A stretch of DNA of 64,000 nt, from the NCBI RefSeq assembly GCF_004121055.1, contig NZ_PYAL01000004.1:186001-250000 (forward strand). The letters run 5' to 3'. The stretch comes from Achromobacter aloeverae. GTDB lineage: Bacteria; Pseudomonadota; Gammaproteobacteria; Burkholderiales; Burkholderiaceae_B. The position numbers and the translations under genes are program-made. Shown here piece after piece: positions 45,582 through 54,465 of this stretch. Every line of letters begins with the position of its first letter. The stretch's first letter is position 1. The notes under the pieces were generated by a model that saw only the letters and a list, made by a program, of their open reading frames with translations, had not been told where the DNA came from and searched no databases.

Positions 45582-46856
45582 ATGTCCTCCCTACCCATGT
45601 CTCAGTCCACGCCCTCCGGCGAAGCTGTCCTTCCACTGGCTTCCGGCGGCGCCGACGCAGCGGCGGCGCCCGTCGCCGCCCCCCAGGAAAACCTGTCCGG
45701 CGGGCTGGTCCTGCTGCTGGCCGTGGGCACCGGCGTCAGCGTGGCGTCGCTCTACTACAGCCAGCCCATGCTGGGCGTGCTCGGCGGCGCCATCCATGCC
45801 GGCGAACGCGAAGTGGGCATGGTTCCCACGCTGACCCAGTTGGGGTATGCGCTGGGCCTGCTGCTGCTGGCGCCCCTGGGCGACCGCTACGACCGCCGCA
45901 AGATCATCCTGCTCAAGGGCGGCCTGCTGGCGCTGGCGCTGCTGGCGGCGGGCCTGGCGCCTTCCCTGGGTTTCCTGCTGGCTGCCAGCCTGGCGGTCGG
46001 GCTGACGGCGACCATGGCGCAGGACCTCGTGCCCGCCGCCGCGACCTTGGCGCCCGCCGCTTATCGGGGGAGGGTGGTCGGCACGGTCATGACTGGCCTG
46101 CTGTTGGGGATATTGCTGTCGCGCGTGGTCAGCGGCTTCGTGGCCGAGCAGTTCGGCTGGCGTGCCATGTACGTCGGCGCGGCCGTGGGCATGGCCGCGA
46201 TCGGCGCGGCCCTGTGGCGAGACTTGCCGCGTTTCGCGCCGTCTACCTCGCTGTCCTATGGCGCGCTGATGGGGTCCCTGTTCGGTCTCTGGCGCCGCCA
46301 CCCGGCCTTGCGCCGGGCCGCCGTGGCTCAGGGCCTGCTGTCCCTGGGGTTCAGCGCCTTCTGGTCGACGCTGGCGGTCATGTTGCACGAGGCGCCTTTC
46401 CACCTGGGCAGCGCGGCGGCAGGCGCTTTCGGCCTGGCGGGCGCCGCCGGGGCCCTGGCCGCGCCCTTGGCGGGCCGGGTCGCCGACCGCAGCGGCCCGG
46501 AACGCGTGACGCGCCTGGCCGCGGGCCTGGCCGCGCTGTCCTTCCTGGCCATGGCCGGCCTGCCCCTGCTGCCGGATACGCATGGCAAGGTGATGCTTAT
46601 CGTGGCCAGCGCGATCGGGTTCGATTTCGGCATCCAGGCAGCCCTGGTGGCGCACCAGACCATCGTCTACGGTATCGACCCGGGCGCCCGCAGCCGCCTG
46701 AACGCGCTGCTGTTCACCAGTGTGTTCGTGGGCATGTCGGTGGGCGCGGCGCTGGGTAGCCTGGCGCTGGCGCAGTGGGGCTGGATGGGCGTGGTGGGCC
46801 TGACCACCCTGTCGGCGGTGGCATCCCTGCTGGTCCGACTGGCGCCCCGCCGCTGA
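45582..46856 (+). CDS. MFS transporter
   Basis: This 424-residue major facilitator has 12 predicted membrane helices. The helix 1 segment SVASLYYSQPMLG is typical of a sugar/drug MFS branch, and the loop 2-3 motif reads APLGDRYDRRKIILLKG. ATG 45582 is used; a second ATG at 45597 is possible. It is divergent from and probably regulated by the LysR gene. A terminator follows at 46884. Substrate not predictable. Confidence 0.88.
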   Translation: MSSLPMSQSTPSGEAVLPLASGGADAAAAPVAAPQENLSGGLVLLLAVGTGVSVASLYYSQPMLGVLGGAIHAGEREVGMVPTLTQLGYALGLLLLAPLGDRYDRRKIILLKGGLLALALLAAGLAPSLGFLLAASLAVGLTATMAQDLVPAAATLAPAAYRGRVVGTVMTGLLLGILLSRVVSGFVAEQFGWRAMYVGAAVGMAAIGAALWRDLPRFAPSTSLSYGALMGSLFGLWRRHPALRRAAVAQGLLSLGFSAFWSTLAVMLHEAPFHLGSAAAGAFGLAGAAGALAAPLAGRVADRSGPERVTRLAAGLAALSFLAMAGLPLLPDTHGKVMLIVASAIGFDFGIQAALVAHQTIVYGIDPGARSRLNALLFTSVFVGMSVGAALGSLALAQWGWMGVVGLTTLSAVASLLVRLAPRR

Positions 46857-46883
46857 TCAGCGCGCGGCGCGGGAAGGCTCAGG

Positions 46884-46919
46884 CGTAACGGCGGCCCGTG
46901 GGTCGCCGTTACGTTTTTT
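46884..46919 (+). terminator. Rho-independent terminator of the MFS gene
   Basis: The 10-bp perfect stem CGTAACGGCG / CGCCGTTACG (46884-46893, 46904-46913) is followed directly by six T residues, 27 bases after the MFS stop. Confidence 0.93.
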
Positions 46920-46927
46920 CATGACAA

Positions 46928-46953
46928 AAAAGAAAGGCGCCCTGTCGGGCGCC
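46928..46953 (-). terminator. Rho-independent terminator of the XRE gene
   Basis: On the minus strand, GGCGCCC-GACA-GGGCGCC (46936-46953) is followed by TTTCTTTTTTG. It lies just downstream of the XRE gene end at 46976, back to back with the MFS terminator. Confidence 0.88.
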
Positions 46954-46975
46954 GGCGGCAGGGACGGTTTCGCGT

Positions 46976-47293
46976 TCAAGCCGGTTCGTCGTTCTTGCGG
47001 CTCTGCAACTGCTTCAGCAGCATCAGCGCCTCCAGCTTCAGGCCTGGCGGCAGGGAGTGATAGACCATCAGCAATTCGGCCAGGCCGTCGTCCCGGGTGT
47101 AGAACCAGGGGGCGGGAATATCCAGGGCCAAGGCCAGCCGCTCGATAAGGAAAAATCCCGGCGTGTGCTTGCCGCGCTCGTACTGGTTCATGCGCGAGCT
47201 GGCCGACATCTCGTCCAGCCCGGCCAGTACGCCTAGCCGCTCCTGGGAAATGCCTGCGCGTAACCGCGCTTCCTTCAGCCTCGTTGTCAGCAT
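46976..47293 (-). CDS. XRE-family helix-turn-helix regulator
   Basis: This 105-residue repressor-like protein has an N-terminal HTH (LKEARLRAGISQERLGVLAG, MNQYERGKHTPG) and a C-terminal helical stretch. An insertion around DEMSASSR lengthens the HTH turn slightly. GGGAGG lies 9 bases before the ATG at 47293. The upstream gap is less GC-rich and holds an inverted repeat that could be its operator. Likely autoregulated; other targets unknown. Confidence 0.88.
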   Translation of the reverse strand: MLTTRLKEARLRAGISQERLGVLAGLDEMSASSRMNQYERGKHTPGFFLIERLALALDIPAPWFYTRDDGLAELLMVYHSLPPGLKLEALMLLKQLQSRKNDEPA

Positions 47294-47756
47294 ATGGGCG
47301 CCTCCCGTGAGGGATGGGATACAAAGCACAGGATGGTCGTAGATTTCCTTAGACCGCTTCCTAAGATTTTCGTAGTGCCAGAAGCGTCAACTTTTGAAAG
47401 AATGTGTCCCTGCGCGACATTGTCGACAAATTCAGCCAACATAGTGTGGACTATCGGGGCTGTCACGGCGTCGCGCTTATTTTGAACCCGCCGTGGCAGC
47501 TGTCTATATGGGGAATACCTTTAGGCCATGGAGTGCTAATTCGCTATATAGCTGAGCAAATTGGCGCTTTTTTGACCGATCCCGCCAGGTTACGGAATCC
47601 TACAATTCCAGTGTCCGCAGTCTGGGGGACTTAGGTGGCGAGGGGACGCAAATCCCGGCGGTTTGCGAATAAGAGGTGTGCAGGGGGCCAGCCGGCCTGT
47701 CTGCGCACCGGCCTCCATTATGTGAACGTAAGCGGGCCCGCCGGGCCCGGAGTTGA
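47294..47756. other. 463-bp gap of lower GC content
   Basis: From about 47335 to 47610 the DNA is visibly richer in A and T than the rest of the window. It contains CTTAG-N8-CTAAG (47348-47365), inside a direct repeat ttccttaga/ttcctaaga. A GTG-started frame of 76 codons (47404-47634) has no ribosome site and no recognisable similarity, so it is not called. The stretch could be transferred DNA or a long regulatory leader. Confidence 0.5.
47348..47365. promoter_or_regulatory. Candidate XRE operator
   Basis: CTTAG-N8-CTAAG forms a 5-bp inverted repeat 55-72 bases upstream of the XRE start. The position and the flanking direct repeats fit autorepression. Confidence 0.4.
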
Positions 47757-48320
47757 GTGGTGCACGTGATCCCTTCTACTACCCGTGAACTGCAGGCGAC
47801 GCTACAGCAACTGGATGCCGATCTGCGCAAGTTGACCTCGACAGTCCATGCCTTGTTGAATTGCCTGCCAGGGGTGCCTGCCGATAGCGCTGTCACCCCG
47901 CTGCCCGTGCTGCGCCAGGCCCCCATACGCGCCCTGGCCGCCACCGCGGATGACACAACGGCAATATCCATGACGATGCCCACGGTGGTCGCGGACCAGG
48001 CGGGCGAGCAGTGGCGCTTGCGCGACGGCGGCTGGACGCTGGTGTCGCCCCGCGGCCAACGCCTGGTGCTGACCACGCTGGAGCGCAAGTTCATGCTGGC
48101 GCTGTTCGGGGCGCCCAGCCGCAGCCTGGCGCGAGCCGAACTCAGCGCGCTGGCGCCGTCGACCGGCGAAAGCGGCGAGCATCCGGCGTCGTCGCCGCGC
48201 GGCGTGGATGTGATGGTCAGCCGGCTGCGACGCAAGGCGCAGGCCATGGGCATGCCGCTGCCGCTGCGTTCGGTGCGGCGCTGGGGCTATATGTTCACGG
48301 AAGCCGCGCTGGTCGATTGA
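47757..48320 (+). CDS. Winged-helix regulator with OmpR/PhoB-type output domain and no receiver
   Basis: This 187-residue protein has its C-terminal half (about residues 85-187) as an OmpR/PhoB-type DNA-binding domain. Segments are GWTLVSPRGQRLVLTTLERKFM, RGVDVMVSRLRRKAQ and SVRRWGYMF. The N-terminal half has no phospho-receiver. It starts with a short coiled-coil-like stretch (TTRELQATLQQLDADLRKL) and a Pro/Ala linker. The start is one of several GTG codons; 47757 has GGAG nearby. It is therefore probably constitutive or controlled by partners. Its 3' end overlaps the DapA-family gene by 34 bases. Confidence 0.82.
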   Translation: MVHVIPSTTRELQATLQQLDADLRKLTSTVHALLNCLPGVPADSAVTPLPVLRQAPIRALAATADDTTAISMTMPTVVADQAGEQWRLRDGGWTLVSPRGQRLVLTTLERKFMLALFGAPSRSLARAELSALAPSTGESGEHPASSPRGVDVMVSRLRRKAQAMGMPLPLRSVRRWGYMFTEAALVD

Positions 48321-49216
48321 AGGGCGGCGGCGGCGGGCGCCGCCGGCAGTCTTTCCAGCAGGCGCCGCAGCCTGCCCTCCAGGGCCCGGCTGGCCGGCAT
48401 CAATGGCGGTCGCAGTTCGTCCTGGATCAGGCCCGCCATGGCCAGGGCCTTCTTCACCGGCGCGGGATTCGGTTCCGAAAACAGCAGGCGGATCAGAGGC
48501 TTGAGCTGGTCTTGCAGGGCTCGCGCCTCGCTTGCCCGGCCTGCGTGCGCCAATTGCATCATGGCAATGAACAGATCGGGCCGCACATGCGCGGATGCCG
48601 CGATGGCGCACTGCCCGCCGGCCAGGGAAAAATCGCACAAGGCCGCATCCTCGCCGCATACCGCCGGCACCTGACCCCGTCGCAGGATGACCATCAGGCG
48701 GGTGGCATCGCATTCCTTCACCCCGACGATGGGTTGCGTGGCGGCCAGCGTCTCCATGCTTTCCACGGTCAGCGCGCTACCGGTGCGCCTGGGCACGTTG
48801 TAAAGCATGATGGGGCGTTCCGTGGCCCAGGCCAGCTGGCGATAGTGCCATCGCATGCCGGCCTGCGCCGGGCACAGGTAGTAGGGGGGCGGGACCAGAT
48901 AGGCCACCGGTTCCAGCCGGTTCAGCCGCCGCATCGCGGCTGCCACGCCGGTCGTATCGACGCCGCCCAGGCCCAGCATGAAGGGCAGTGCGCCGGCCTC
49001 GGCGTCGGCGCGCAGGGCGGCCACCATGTCGCAGCGCTCGGCCAGGGTCAGCAGATTGCCTTCGCCGGTGGACCCGAACAGCACCAGGCCGGCAACCCCC
49101 GCGCGCCGGTAGTGGCGCGCCAGGCGCACGGCGGCTTCTTCGTCCACGCGTCCCTGGCGCAGGGGCGTCACCATGGGCAGCCAGAGGCCGGATAGCGGCG
49201 GCATGCGGGCGCCCAT
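48287..49216 (-). CDS. DapA/NanA-family class I aldolase (dihydrodipicolinate synthase-like)
   Basis: This 309-residue TIM-barrel lyase forms a Schiff base between Lys and a 2-oxo acid, usually pyruvate. Visible features are GSTGEGNLLTLAER, the Tyr in MLYNVPRRTGSAL and the lysine in IVGVKECDA. RRTG fits the DapA branch that binds the carboxylate of the second substrate. It may be a true DapA or a paralogue for another oxo acid; an isolated locus makes the latter plausible. ATG 49216 shares one base with the upstream gene's TGA, so the pair is translationally coupled. Confidence 0.88.
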   Translation of the reverse strand: MGARMPPLSGLWLPMVTPLRQGRVDEEAAVRLARHYRRAGVAGLVLFGSTGEGNLLTLAERCDMVAALRADAEAGALPFMLGLGGVDTTGVAAAMRRLNRLEPVAYLVPPPYYLCPAQAGMRWHYRQLAWATERPIMLYNVPRRTGSALTVESMETLAATQPIVGVKECDATRLMVILRRGQVPAVCGEDAALCDFSLAGGQCAIAASAHVRPDLFIAMMQLAHAGRASEARALQDQLKPLIRLLFSEPNPAPVKKALAMAGLIQDELRPPLMPASRALEGRLRRLLERLPAAPAAAALQSTSAASVNI

Positions 49217-49566
49217 CAGTGCAGCACCTGCAGGTCGACGGCGTCCGGCGCGCGGGCGATGGCGCCGAATTCCGCTTCCGGGAGGCCGGCCATGACGGCA
49301 TCCATCAGCGCCGCCAGCGCGCCGCGGCGGACCCGCAATTGCAGCGTCGTGACCGCGCGGCGTGTATCCACGGCAAGCGTGTAGACGTCGATGCGGTCCC
49401 CCAGCGCGCGATGCACCGCGCGGCGCACGGCCTGCGTGTCGAGCCCCGGCACGCGCAGGGTCAGGCAGACGCGCGCGCCCTTGTCTTGCGGCAGGGAGGA
49501 CGCCAGGGCGCGGCGGCCGTGCGCGGCGGGATGGCGGGCGGCGACGAAGTCGGAGATCAAGGGCAT
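49216..49566 (-). CDS. Hypothetical protein, possible ACT-like domain
   Basis: I do not recognise this roughly 116-residue protein. The central part (VCLTLRVPGLDTQAVRRAVHRAL, VYTLAVDTRRAVTTLQLRV) has a beta-alpha-beta pattern that could be an ACT-like fold; this is only a guess. ATG 49566 or GTG 49584 could be the start, neither with a clear ribosome site. Its stop shares a base with the start of the DapA-family gene, so it may be a regulatory partner. Confidence 0.5.
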   Translation of the reverse strand: MPLISDFVAARHPAAHGRRALASSLPQDKGARVCLTLRVPGLDTQAVRRAVHRALGDRIDVYTLAVDTRRAVTTLQLRVRRGALAALMDAVMAGLPEAEFGAIARAPDAVDLQVLH

Positions 49567-49743
49567 GTCGGGGAGGGGCGCCACGCCATGACGGGCGAGG
49601 GAGGCCGGTGGTTGAAGACGATTCCACTGTAGGACGGCGCGGATAAACGCCTGCGAAAAAAGCGGCGTTTCCCGGTAAAAATGCCGTAAAACCCCGGCCG
49701 CAAAAAAACTCGTCAGCGTTCGCGGTCGTCCGGGCAGGACCTT

Positions 49744-50631
49744 TCAGAAGGTCCTGGTCAACGAGGCCAGCACCGTGCCGCGTCCCATGTCGCGGCCCTG
49801 GCGATTGGTGTAGACGGCGCGGTCGGCATTGGTGTCGATGTAGGCGACGGCGACGCTGAAGCCCTGGCCCAGGTCTTTCGTCAGGCCCAGCTTCCAATCG
49901 TAGTAGGAGCCGTCGTCGACGTTGCGCAGGTATTGGTAGCCCACATGGGCATTGACCGTCAGGCCCCAGATCCCGGTATCGAAATTGCCGTTCAACTCCA
50001 CGTACTGGCTGCCCTTGGAGCGGGCGAAACCGAAGAGATTGGATAGCGAATAGGAATATTTCAAGGCCACCGGGCCATAGCCGACGCTGCCATAGGCTTC
50101 GGTCGTGTCCGGGCTGGTATAGCCCGACGGATAGTCGCCAGGGTAGTAGTACTTGAGCACGCCGAAGTCGAAAGGCGCGTCCGTCGTGAAGTTGCCCCGA
50201 TAGCCGCCGTAGAAGTCCATTTCCACCGGCGCCGATACGTCGCTGTTGCTGTCCGACAGCCAGCTGATGGTGGAGTTCCAGTTGCCGACATAGAAGCCGC
50301 TGCGATGGGAAAAATCGAAACCGCCCTGGATGGCCGGCTTGTTGTCGCTCTGCATGAGACCGCGGTAGCGATACTGCGAGGCCAGCGTCATATTGGCGCT
50401 GAGCGTGTAGTCGGGCGTGGCGGCGGCGCTGGCCACGTCGCTCGCCGCGCCGCTCGCGGGGGCGTCGTCCGCGCGGCTGGCGGCGGGGGCGGCGCAGGCG
50501 AACGCTGCGGCCAGGGCCAGGGCCAGGACGCCGGTCCGGCGCGCCGTGGCCGGCGCACGGGATGCGTGGCGGGAAGCCGGCGCCGGCGATCCATGGGTGT
50601 TGCGGCCGGTTTGCGTGAGCGTGAACTGCAT
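49744..50631 (-). CDS. TorF-family putative porin
   Basis: This 295-residue outer-membrane beta-barrel protein has a long leader, with cleavage near AASRADD. Repeated amphipathic strands include SANMTLASQYRYRGLMQSDNKPAIQGGFDF and ending VLASLTRTF with the C-terminal Phe typical of porins. RYRGLMQSDNKPA is characteristic of the TorF (TIGR02001) family. AGGAGAG precedes the ATG at 50631. It lies next to kdpE but on its own transcript. Substrate unknown. Confidence 0.9.
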   Translation of the reverse strand: MQFTLTQTGRNTHGSPAPASRHASRAPATARRTGVLALALAAAFACAAPAASRADDAPASGAASDVASAAATPDYTLSANMTLASQYRYRGLMQSDNKPAIQGGFDFSHRSGFYVGNWNSTISWLSDSNSDVSAPVEMDFYGGYRGNFTTDAPFDFGVLKYYYPGDYPSGYTSPDTTEAYGSVGYGPVALKYSYSLSNLFGFARSKGSQYVELNGNFDTGIWGLTVNAHVGYQYLRNVDDGSYYDWKLGLTKDLGQGFSVAVAYIDTNADRAVYTNRQGRDMGRGTVLASLTRTF

Positions 50632-50802
50632 GGTGTTTCTCTCCTGTATGGCGCCTCGCGCGAGGCTGCGCAACGATAGGAGGAAACGTCTAAAGGCCGA
50701 CTCAAAAGTCAGGCCGCACGTATCAATAACGCATAAAAGGAAGGCCCGGCATCAGCGGCGCGACGGCGTACATGCCGCAGCGTGGACGGCGCGCGGCGTG
50801 CC

Positions 50803-51513
50803 TTATCCGGCGAAGCGATATCCCACGCCCACTTCCGTAAGGAGATAGACGGGCTGGGCGGGATCGGCTTCCAGCTTCTGCCGCAGGTGTCCCATGTAGA
50901 TGCGCAGGTAATGGCTGCTTTCCACATGGGACGGTCCCCAGACCTCGCGCAGCAATTCGCGGTGCGTCATGACCTTGCCGCGATGCGCCAGCAGGACGGC
51001 GAGCAGACGGTATTCCATCGCGGTCAGGTGCACGTGCGCGCCGGCGCGCGTGACGACGCGCCGCGAGAAGTCCACCGACACGTCGCCGAAGGCGATTTCG
51101 GCGGCATTGCCCGCGCCGCCGCGGCCATGGCGGCGCAACAGGACGCGCAGGCGCGCCAGCAACTCGCCGACGCCGAAGGGCTTGGCCAGGTAGTCGTCCG
51201 CGCCGGCGTCCAGCGCCGCGATCTTGTCGGCCTCGGCGGTGCGCGCGGACAGCACCAGCACCGGCACTTCGGTCCAGCCGCGCAGTTCGGTGATCAGGTC
51301 CATGCCGTCGCCGTCCGGCAGTCCCAGGTCCAGCACGACGGCGTCGGGCTGCCGCGTGCCGGCCTCGATCAGGCCGCGCTTGACGGTCTGCGCCTCGAAC
51401 ACCTGGCAGCCTTCGCCTTCCAGCGCATCGCGGACGAAGCGGCGGATGTGGGGATCGTCCTCGATCAGCAAAATGGTGGGTTGGAAATCGAACATGGCGG
51501 CAGGGAGGGTCAT
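50803..51513 (-). CDS. kdpE: Two-component response regulator KdpE
   Basis: KdpE is the OmpR-type activator of the potassium-uptake ATPase operon. The 236-residue protein has a receiver with IEDDPHIRR, the phospho-Asp in VVLDLGLPDGDGMD and Lys in DYLAKPFG, then a winged helix (VHLTAMEYRLLAVLLAHRGKV, REVWGPSHVESSHYLRIYMGHLRQKLE) typical of KdpE. Its ATG overlaps the kdpD stop (ATGA at 51510-51513), so it is the last gene of the kdp operon. Confidence 0.95.
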   Translation of the reverse strand: MTLPAAMFDFQPTILLIEDDPHIRRFVRDALEGEGCQVFEAQTVKRGLIEAGTRQPDAVVLDLGLPDGDGMDLITELRGWTEVPVLVLSARTAEADKIAALDAGADDYLAKPFGVGELLARLRVLLRRHGRGGAGNAAEIAFGDVSVDFSRRVVTRAGAHVHLTAMEYRLLAVLLAHRGKVMTHRELLREVWGPSHVESSHYLRIYMGHLRQKLEADPAQPVYLLTEVGVGYRFAG

Positions 51514-54371
51514 GAGGCGCCGGCGGCGCTTTCCGGCGCTTGGGGTATGGCCGGAGCGCCGGGTTTCCCAGGCGTTCCGGGTTTCGGTGGCATTCCGGGT
51601 TTCCCAGGCATTTCGGGCGTCTCCGGGTCGAGGCTCGGCGCGGGGCGCAGCGGCAAGGTGATGATAAAGCGCGCGCCGCCCAGTGGCGGCGCGCCGCGCT
51701 CGACCCAGATGCGGCCTTCGTGCGCGCTCATGATCGCCTGGCAGACCGCCAGGCCCAGGCCTACGCCCGGCGTGGCCGACTCGCGTTCGCCACGGACGAA
51801 TTTCTGGAAGATGGCTTGCTCCCTGCCAGGCGCTACGCCCGGGCCGTCATCCGCCACGGCGATGCGCATCTCCTGGTCGCCGGCGTCGGCTTCCACGCGC
51901 ACCTGGCTGCCGGGCGGCGTGTACTTGGCGGCGTTCTCCAGCAGGTTGCAGAGGACACGCTGGATCAGCACGCCATCGCACTCCACCAGCGGCAGGGCCG
52001 ACAGCGGCGCCACGGAGACCCGGTGCGCGCGCAAGGGCTCGCGCGTCTCGGCCAGCGCCGCGCCGACCAGTTCTTCCACCGACTGCCACTCCTTGCGCAA
52101 GGTGACCTCGCGGTTCTGCAGGCGCGCCATGTCCAGCAGGTTCACCACCAGCGCATGCATGCGGTAAGCCTGCTGCCGCATGGCGGCGGCGATGTCGCGC
52201 TGGGCCGGCGGCAGCGGCGGCGTGGCCGCCAGCAGGTTGTCGCTCATGCCGACCAGGCTGGTCAGGGGGGTGCGCAAATCATGCGACACGGCCGCCAGCA
52301 GGGAATTGCGCAACTGTTCCGATGTCATGTCGACCAAGGCCTTCTGCGCCACCTCCACATAGTGCAGGCGCTCGATGGCGATGGCGATGACATTGGCGTA
52401 TGTCTCCAGCTGGCGGCGCGCGTCGGTGGCGGCGAAGGCCGCGCCGCCGGGCGGCTGGATCACCAGCACGCCGCGCGTGCGCATGGGCGCTTTCAGCGGC
52501 AGGTAGAACAAGGGGCTGGCGGCCAGCGTGGCGGTACCCGCGCCGGCGGGTTGCGCGTGGTCGAATACCCACTGGCCCAGGGCCGGCTCCAGGTTCAGCG
52601 GCGTGTCGGCATTGGCCAGCCGCAGGCGGTCGTGTTCGTCCAGCACCAGCAAGGCGCAGGGCGTGCCGAAGGCGGCATCGATGAAGGAAACGGCCGACGC
52701 GACGATTTGCTCCGGCATCAGGGCCGAGGACAGTTCGCGCGCGAATTCATAGAGACCATGGACCACGCTTTCGCGGCGCGCCGACAGGCGGGCCTGCAAA
52801 CGCAGGCCCGCGGTCAATTGCCCGACCAGCAGCCCGACCGTCAGCAGCACCAGGAAGGTCAGCAGGTATTGCACGTCCGATACCGCGAAAGATTCGAACG
52901 GCTGCACGAAGAAGTAGTCGAACGCCATCACGCTGATGATCGACGCCGTGGCGGCTGGCCCACGGCCATGGCGCAGCGCCACCGCCATGACAGCCAGCAG
53001 ATAGAACATGACGATATTGGTCTGGTGCAGCGCCGGAAAGGCGGCCAGCGATACCAGCGTGGCGATGGCGCAATAGCACACCGACCAGGCATAGGGCACG
53101 AATGCCGTCGGCCCACGACCGTCGGACGGCACGGGACGGCCTGCGCCCGGCGCGGGCCGGGGCAGCGGACCGTGCACCGGTGCGGCCAGGCGGATCACGT
53201 CGAGCTCCGGGCAGCCGGCGGCCAGGCGGTCGGCAAAGCGTTCGCGGCGCCAGGGGCCGGCGCTGGACAGCGCGGCGGTGAGCCAGCCGGCGGGTCCGGC
53301 CAGCAGCCCGCGGCCGGCCTCGGCCCGTCCCACCACCGCCTTGGTGATGTTGTGGCGCCGCACATAGGCGGCGATCGCTTCCACCATGTCGGTCCCGGCC
53401 AGGGTTTCGACATGGGCGCCCAGGCTCTGGGCCAGCGCCAGTGCGGCTTGCAGGGCGCTTTCGCGCGGCGCCGGCAGCGGCGCGGCGCGCGGCACCTGCA
53501 CGGTGACGACATGCAGCTCGCCGCCGAGCTGTTGCGCCAGGCGATGCGCACCGCGCACCACCGGCTCGGCGCCGTCGCCCGCGGCCAGGCAGGCCACCAC
53601 GGCTTCGCGCGTGCGCCAGACGGTGGTGATGGCGCTGTCGCGCCGGTAGGCCTGCACGTCGTTGTCGACCCGGTCGGCGGTGCGGCGCAGCGCCAGTTCG
53701 CGCAGGGCGATCAGGTTGCCCTTGCGAAAGAAGTTGCGGGCCGCATGGCGCGCCTGGTCGGGCAGGTAGACCTTGCCTTCGCGCAGGCGGCGCAGCAGCT
53801 CGTCGGGAGGCAGGTCGACCAGCATCACTTCGTCGGCGGCGTCGAACACCGCGTCGGGTACGGTCTCCCATACGCGCACGCCGGTGATGCTGCCGACCGC
53901 CTCGTTCAGGCTTTCCAGGTGCTGGGCATTGAGCGTGGTCCAGACATCGATGCCGGCCGCCAGCAACTCATCCACGTCCTGCCAGCGCTTGGCGTGGCGC
54001 GAGCCGGGCGCGTTGCTGTGCGCCAGTTCGTCGACCAGGACCAGCGCGGGCCGGCGGCGCAGGGCGCCGTCGAGGTCGAATTCATGCAGGGTATGGCCGC
54101 GGTGCGCCCGTTCGGCACGCGGCAGCACGTCCAGGTCCCGCAGGAGGGCCGCCGTATCGTCGCGTCCGTGGGTCTCGATGACACCGGCCAGCACCTGCGC
54201 GCCTTGCGCATGCAGGGCGCGGGCGGCCGTGAGCATGGCGTAGGTCTTGCCGACGCCGGCCGAGGCGCCGAAATAGACCCGCAGCCGGCCGCGCCCGGCG
54301 CGTTTGTCGGCGGCATCGATATCGCGCAGGAGCGCGTCCGGATCGGGGCGGGCGCGAGGGGAGGCGGGCAT
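51510..54371 (-). CDS. kdpD: Potassium sensor histidine kinase KdpD with collagen-like tail
   Basis: This 953-residue sensor has the N-terminal KdpD ATP-binding domain (Walker A GASAGVGKT at 35-43), a USP domain and four membrane helices (around residues 430-520). A GAF-like region follows, then the kinase core with H-box AVSHDLRTPLTSLVGM and ATPase G-boxes (VADDGPGVAPGREQAIF, GVGLGLAVCQ). After the core the last 40 residues are Pro/Gly/Met/Lys repeats (PGKPG, PGTPGKPGAP), a collagen-like tail not usual in KdpD. ATG 54371 is chosen. It controls the upstream kdpFABC genes with KdpE. Confidence 0.95.
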   Translation of the reverse strand: MPASPRARPDPDALLRDIDAADKRAGRGRLRVYFGASAGVGKTYAMLTAARALHAQGAQVLAGVIETHGRDDTAALLRDLDVLPRAERAHRGHTLHEFDLDGALRRRPALVLVDELAHSNAPGSRHAKRWQDVDELLAAGIDVWTTLNAQHLESLNEAVGSITGVRVWETVPDAVFDAADEVMLVDLPPDELLRRLREGKVYLPDQARHAARNFFRKGNLIALRELALRRTADRVDNDVQAYRRDSAITTVWRTREAVVACLAAGDGAEPVVRGAHRLAQQLGGELHVVTVQVPRAAPLPAPRESALQAALALAQSLGAHVETLAGTDMVEAIAAYVRRHNITKAVVGRAEAGRGLLAGPAGWLTAALSSAGPWRRERFADRLAAGCPELDVIRLAAPVHGPLPRPAPGAGRPVPSDGRGPTAFVPYAWSVCYCAIATLVSLAAFPALHQTNIVMFYLLAVMAVALRHGRGPAATASIISVMAFDYFFVQPFESFAVSDVQYLLTFLVLLTVGLLVGQLTAGLRLQARLSARRESVVHGLYEFARELSSALMPEQIVASAVSFIDAAFGTPCALLVLDEHDRLRLANADTPLNLEPALGQWVFDHAQPAGAGTATLAASPLFYLPLKAPMRTRGVLVIQPPGGAAFAATDARRQLETYANVIAIAIERLHYVEVAQKALVDMTSEQLRNSLLAAVSHDLRTPLTSLVGMSDNLLAATPPLPPAQRDIAAAMRQQAYRMHALVVNLLDMARLQNREVTLRKEWQSVEELVGAALAETREPLRAHRVSVAPLSALPLVECDGVLIQRVLCNLLENAAKYTPPGSQVRVEADAGDQEMRIAVADDGPGVAPGREQAIFQKFVRGERESATPGVGLGLAVCQAIMSAHEGRIWVERGAPPLGGARFIITLPLRPAPSLDPETPEMPGKPGMPPKPGTPGKPGAPAIPQAPESAAGAS
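51540..51632. repeat. Short repeats coding the KdpD collagen-like tail
   Basis: Imperfect gtttcccaggc / attccgggtttc units recur through the last coding bases of kdpD. They encode Gly-Lys-Pro-Gly-type repeats. The repeat sits close to a stop codon, like other arrays in the window. Confidence 0.65.
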
Positions 54372-54465
54372 GGGTCGGGGTCTATCCTTGCGATGGGCCT
54401 GGCTGCCGGGGGCGTGCGTCGGCGCTGCCGGGCCAGCCGCCACTATACGCGGGCGCGCTGGCCTA

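Noticed and set aside
47404-47634. 76-codon GTG-started ORF in the lower-GC gap
   Set aside because: There is no ribosome site and no recognisable domain; the frame could be open by chance.
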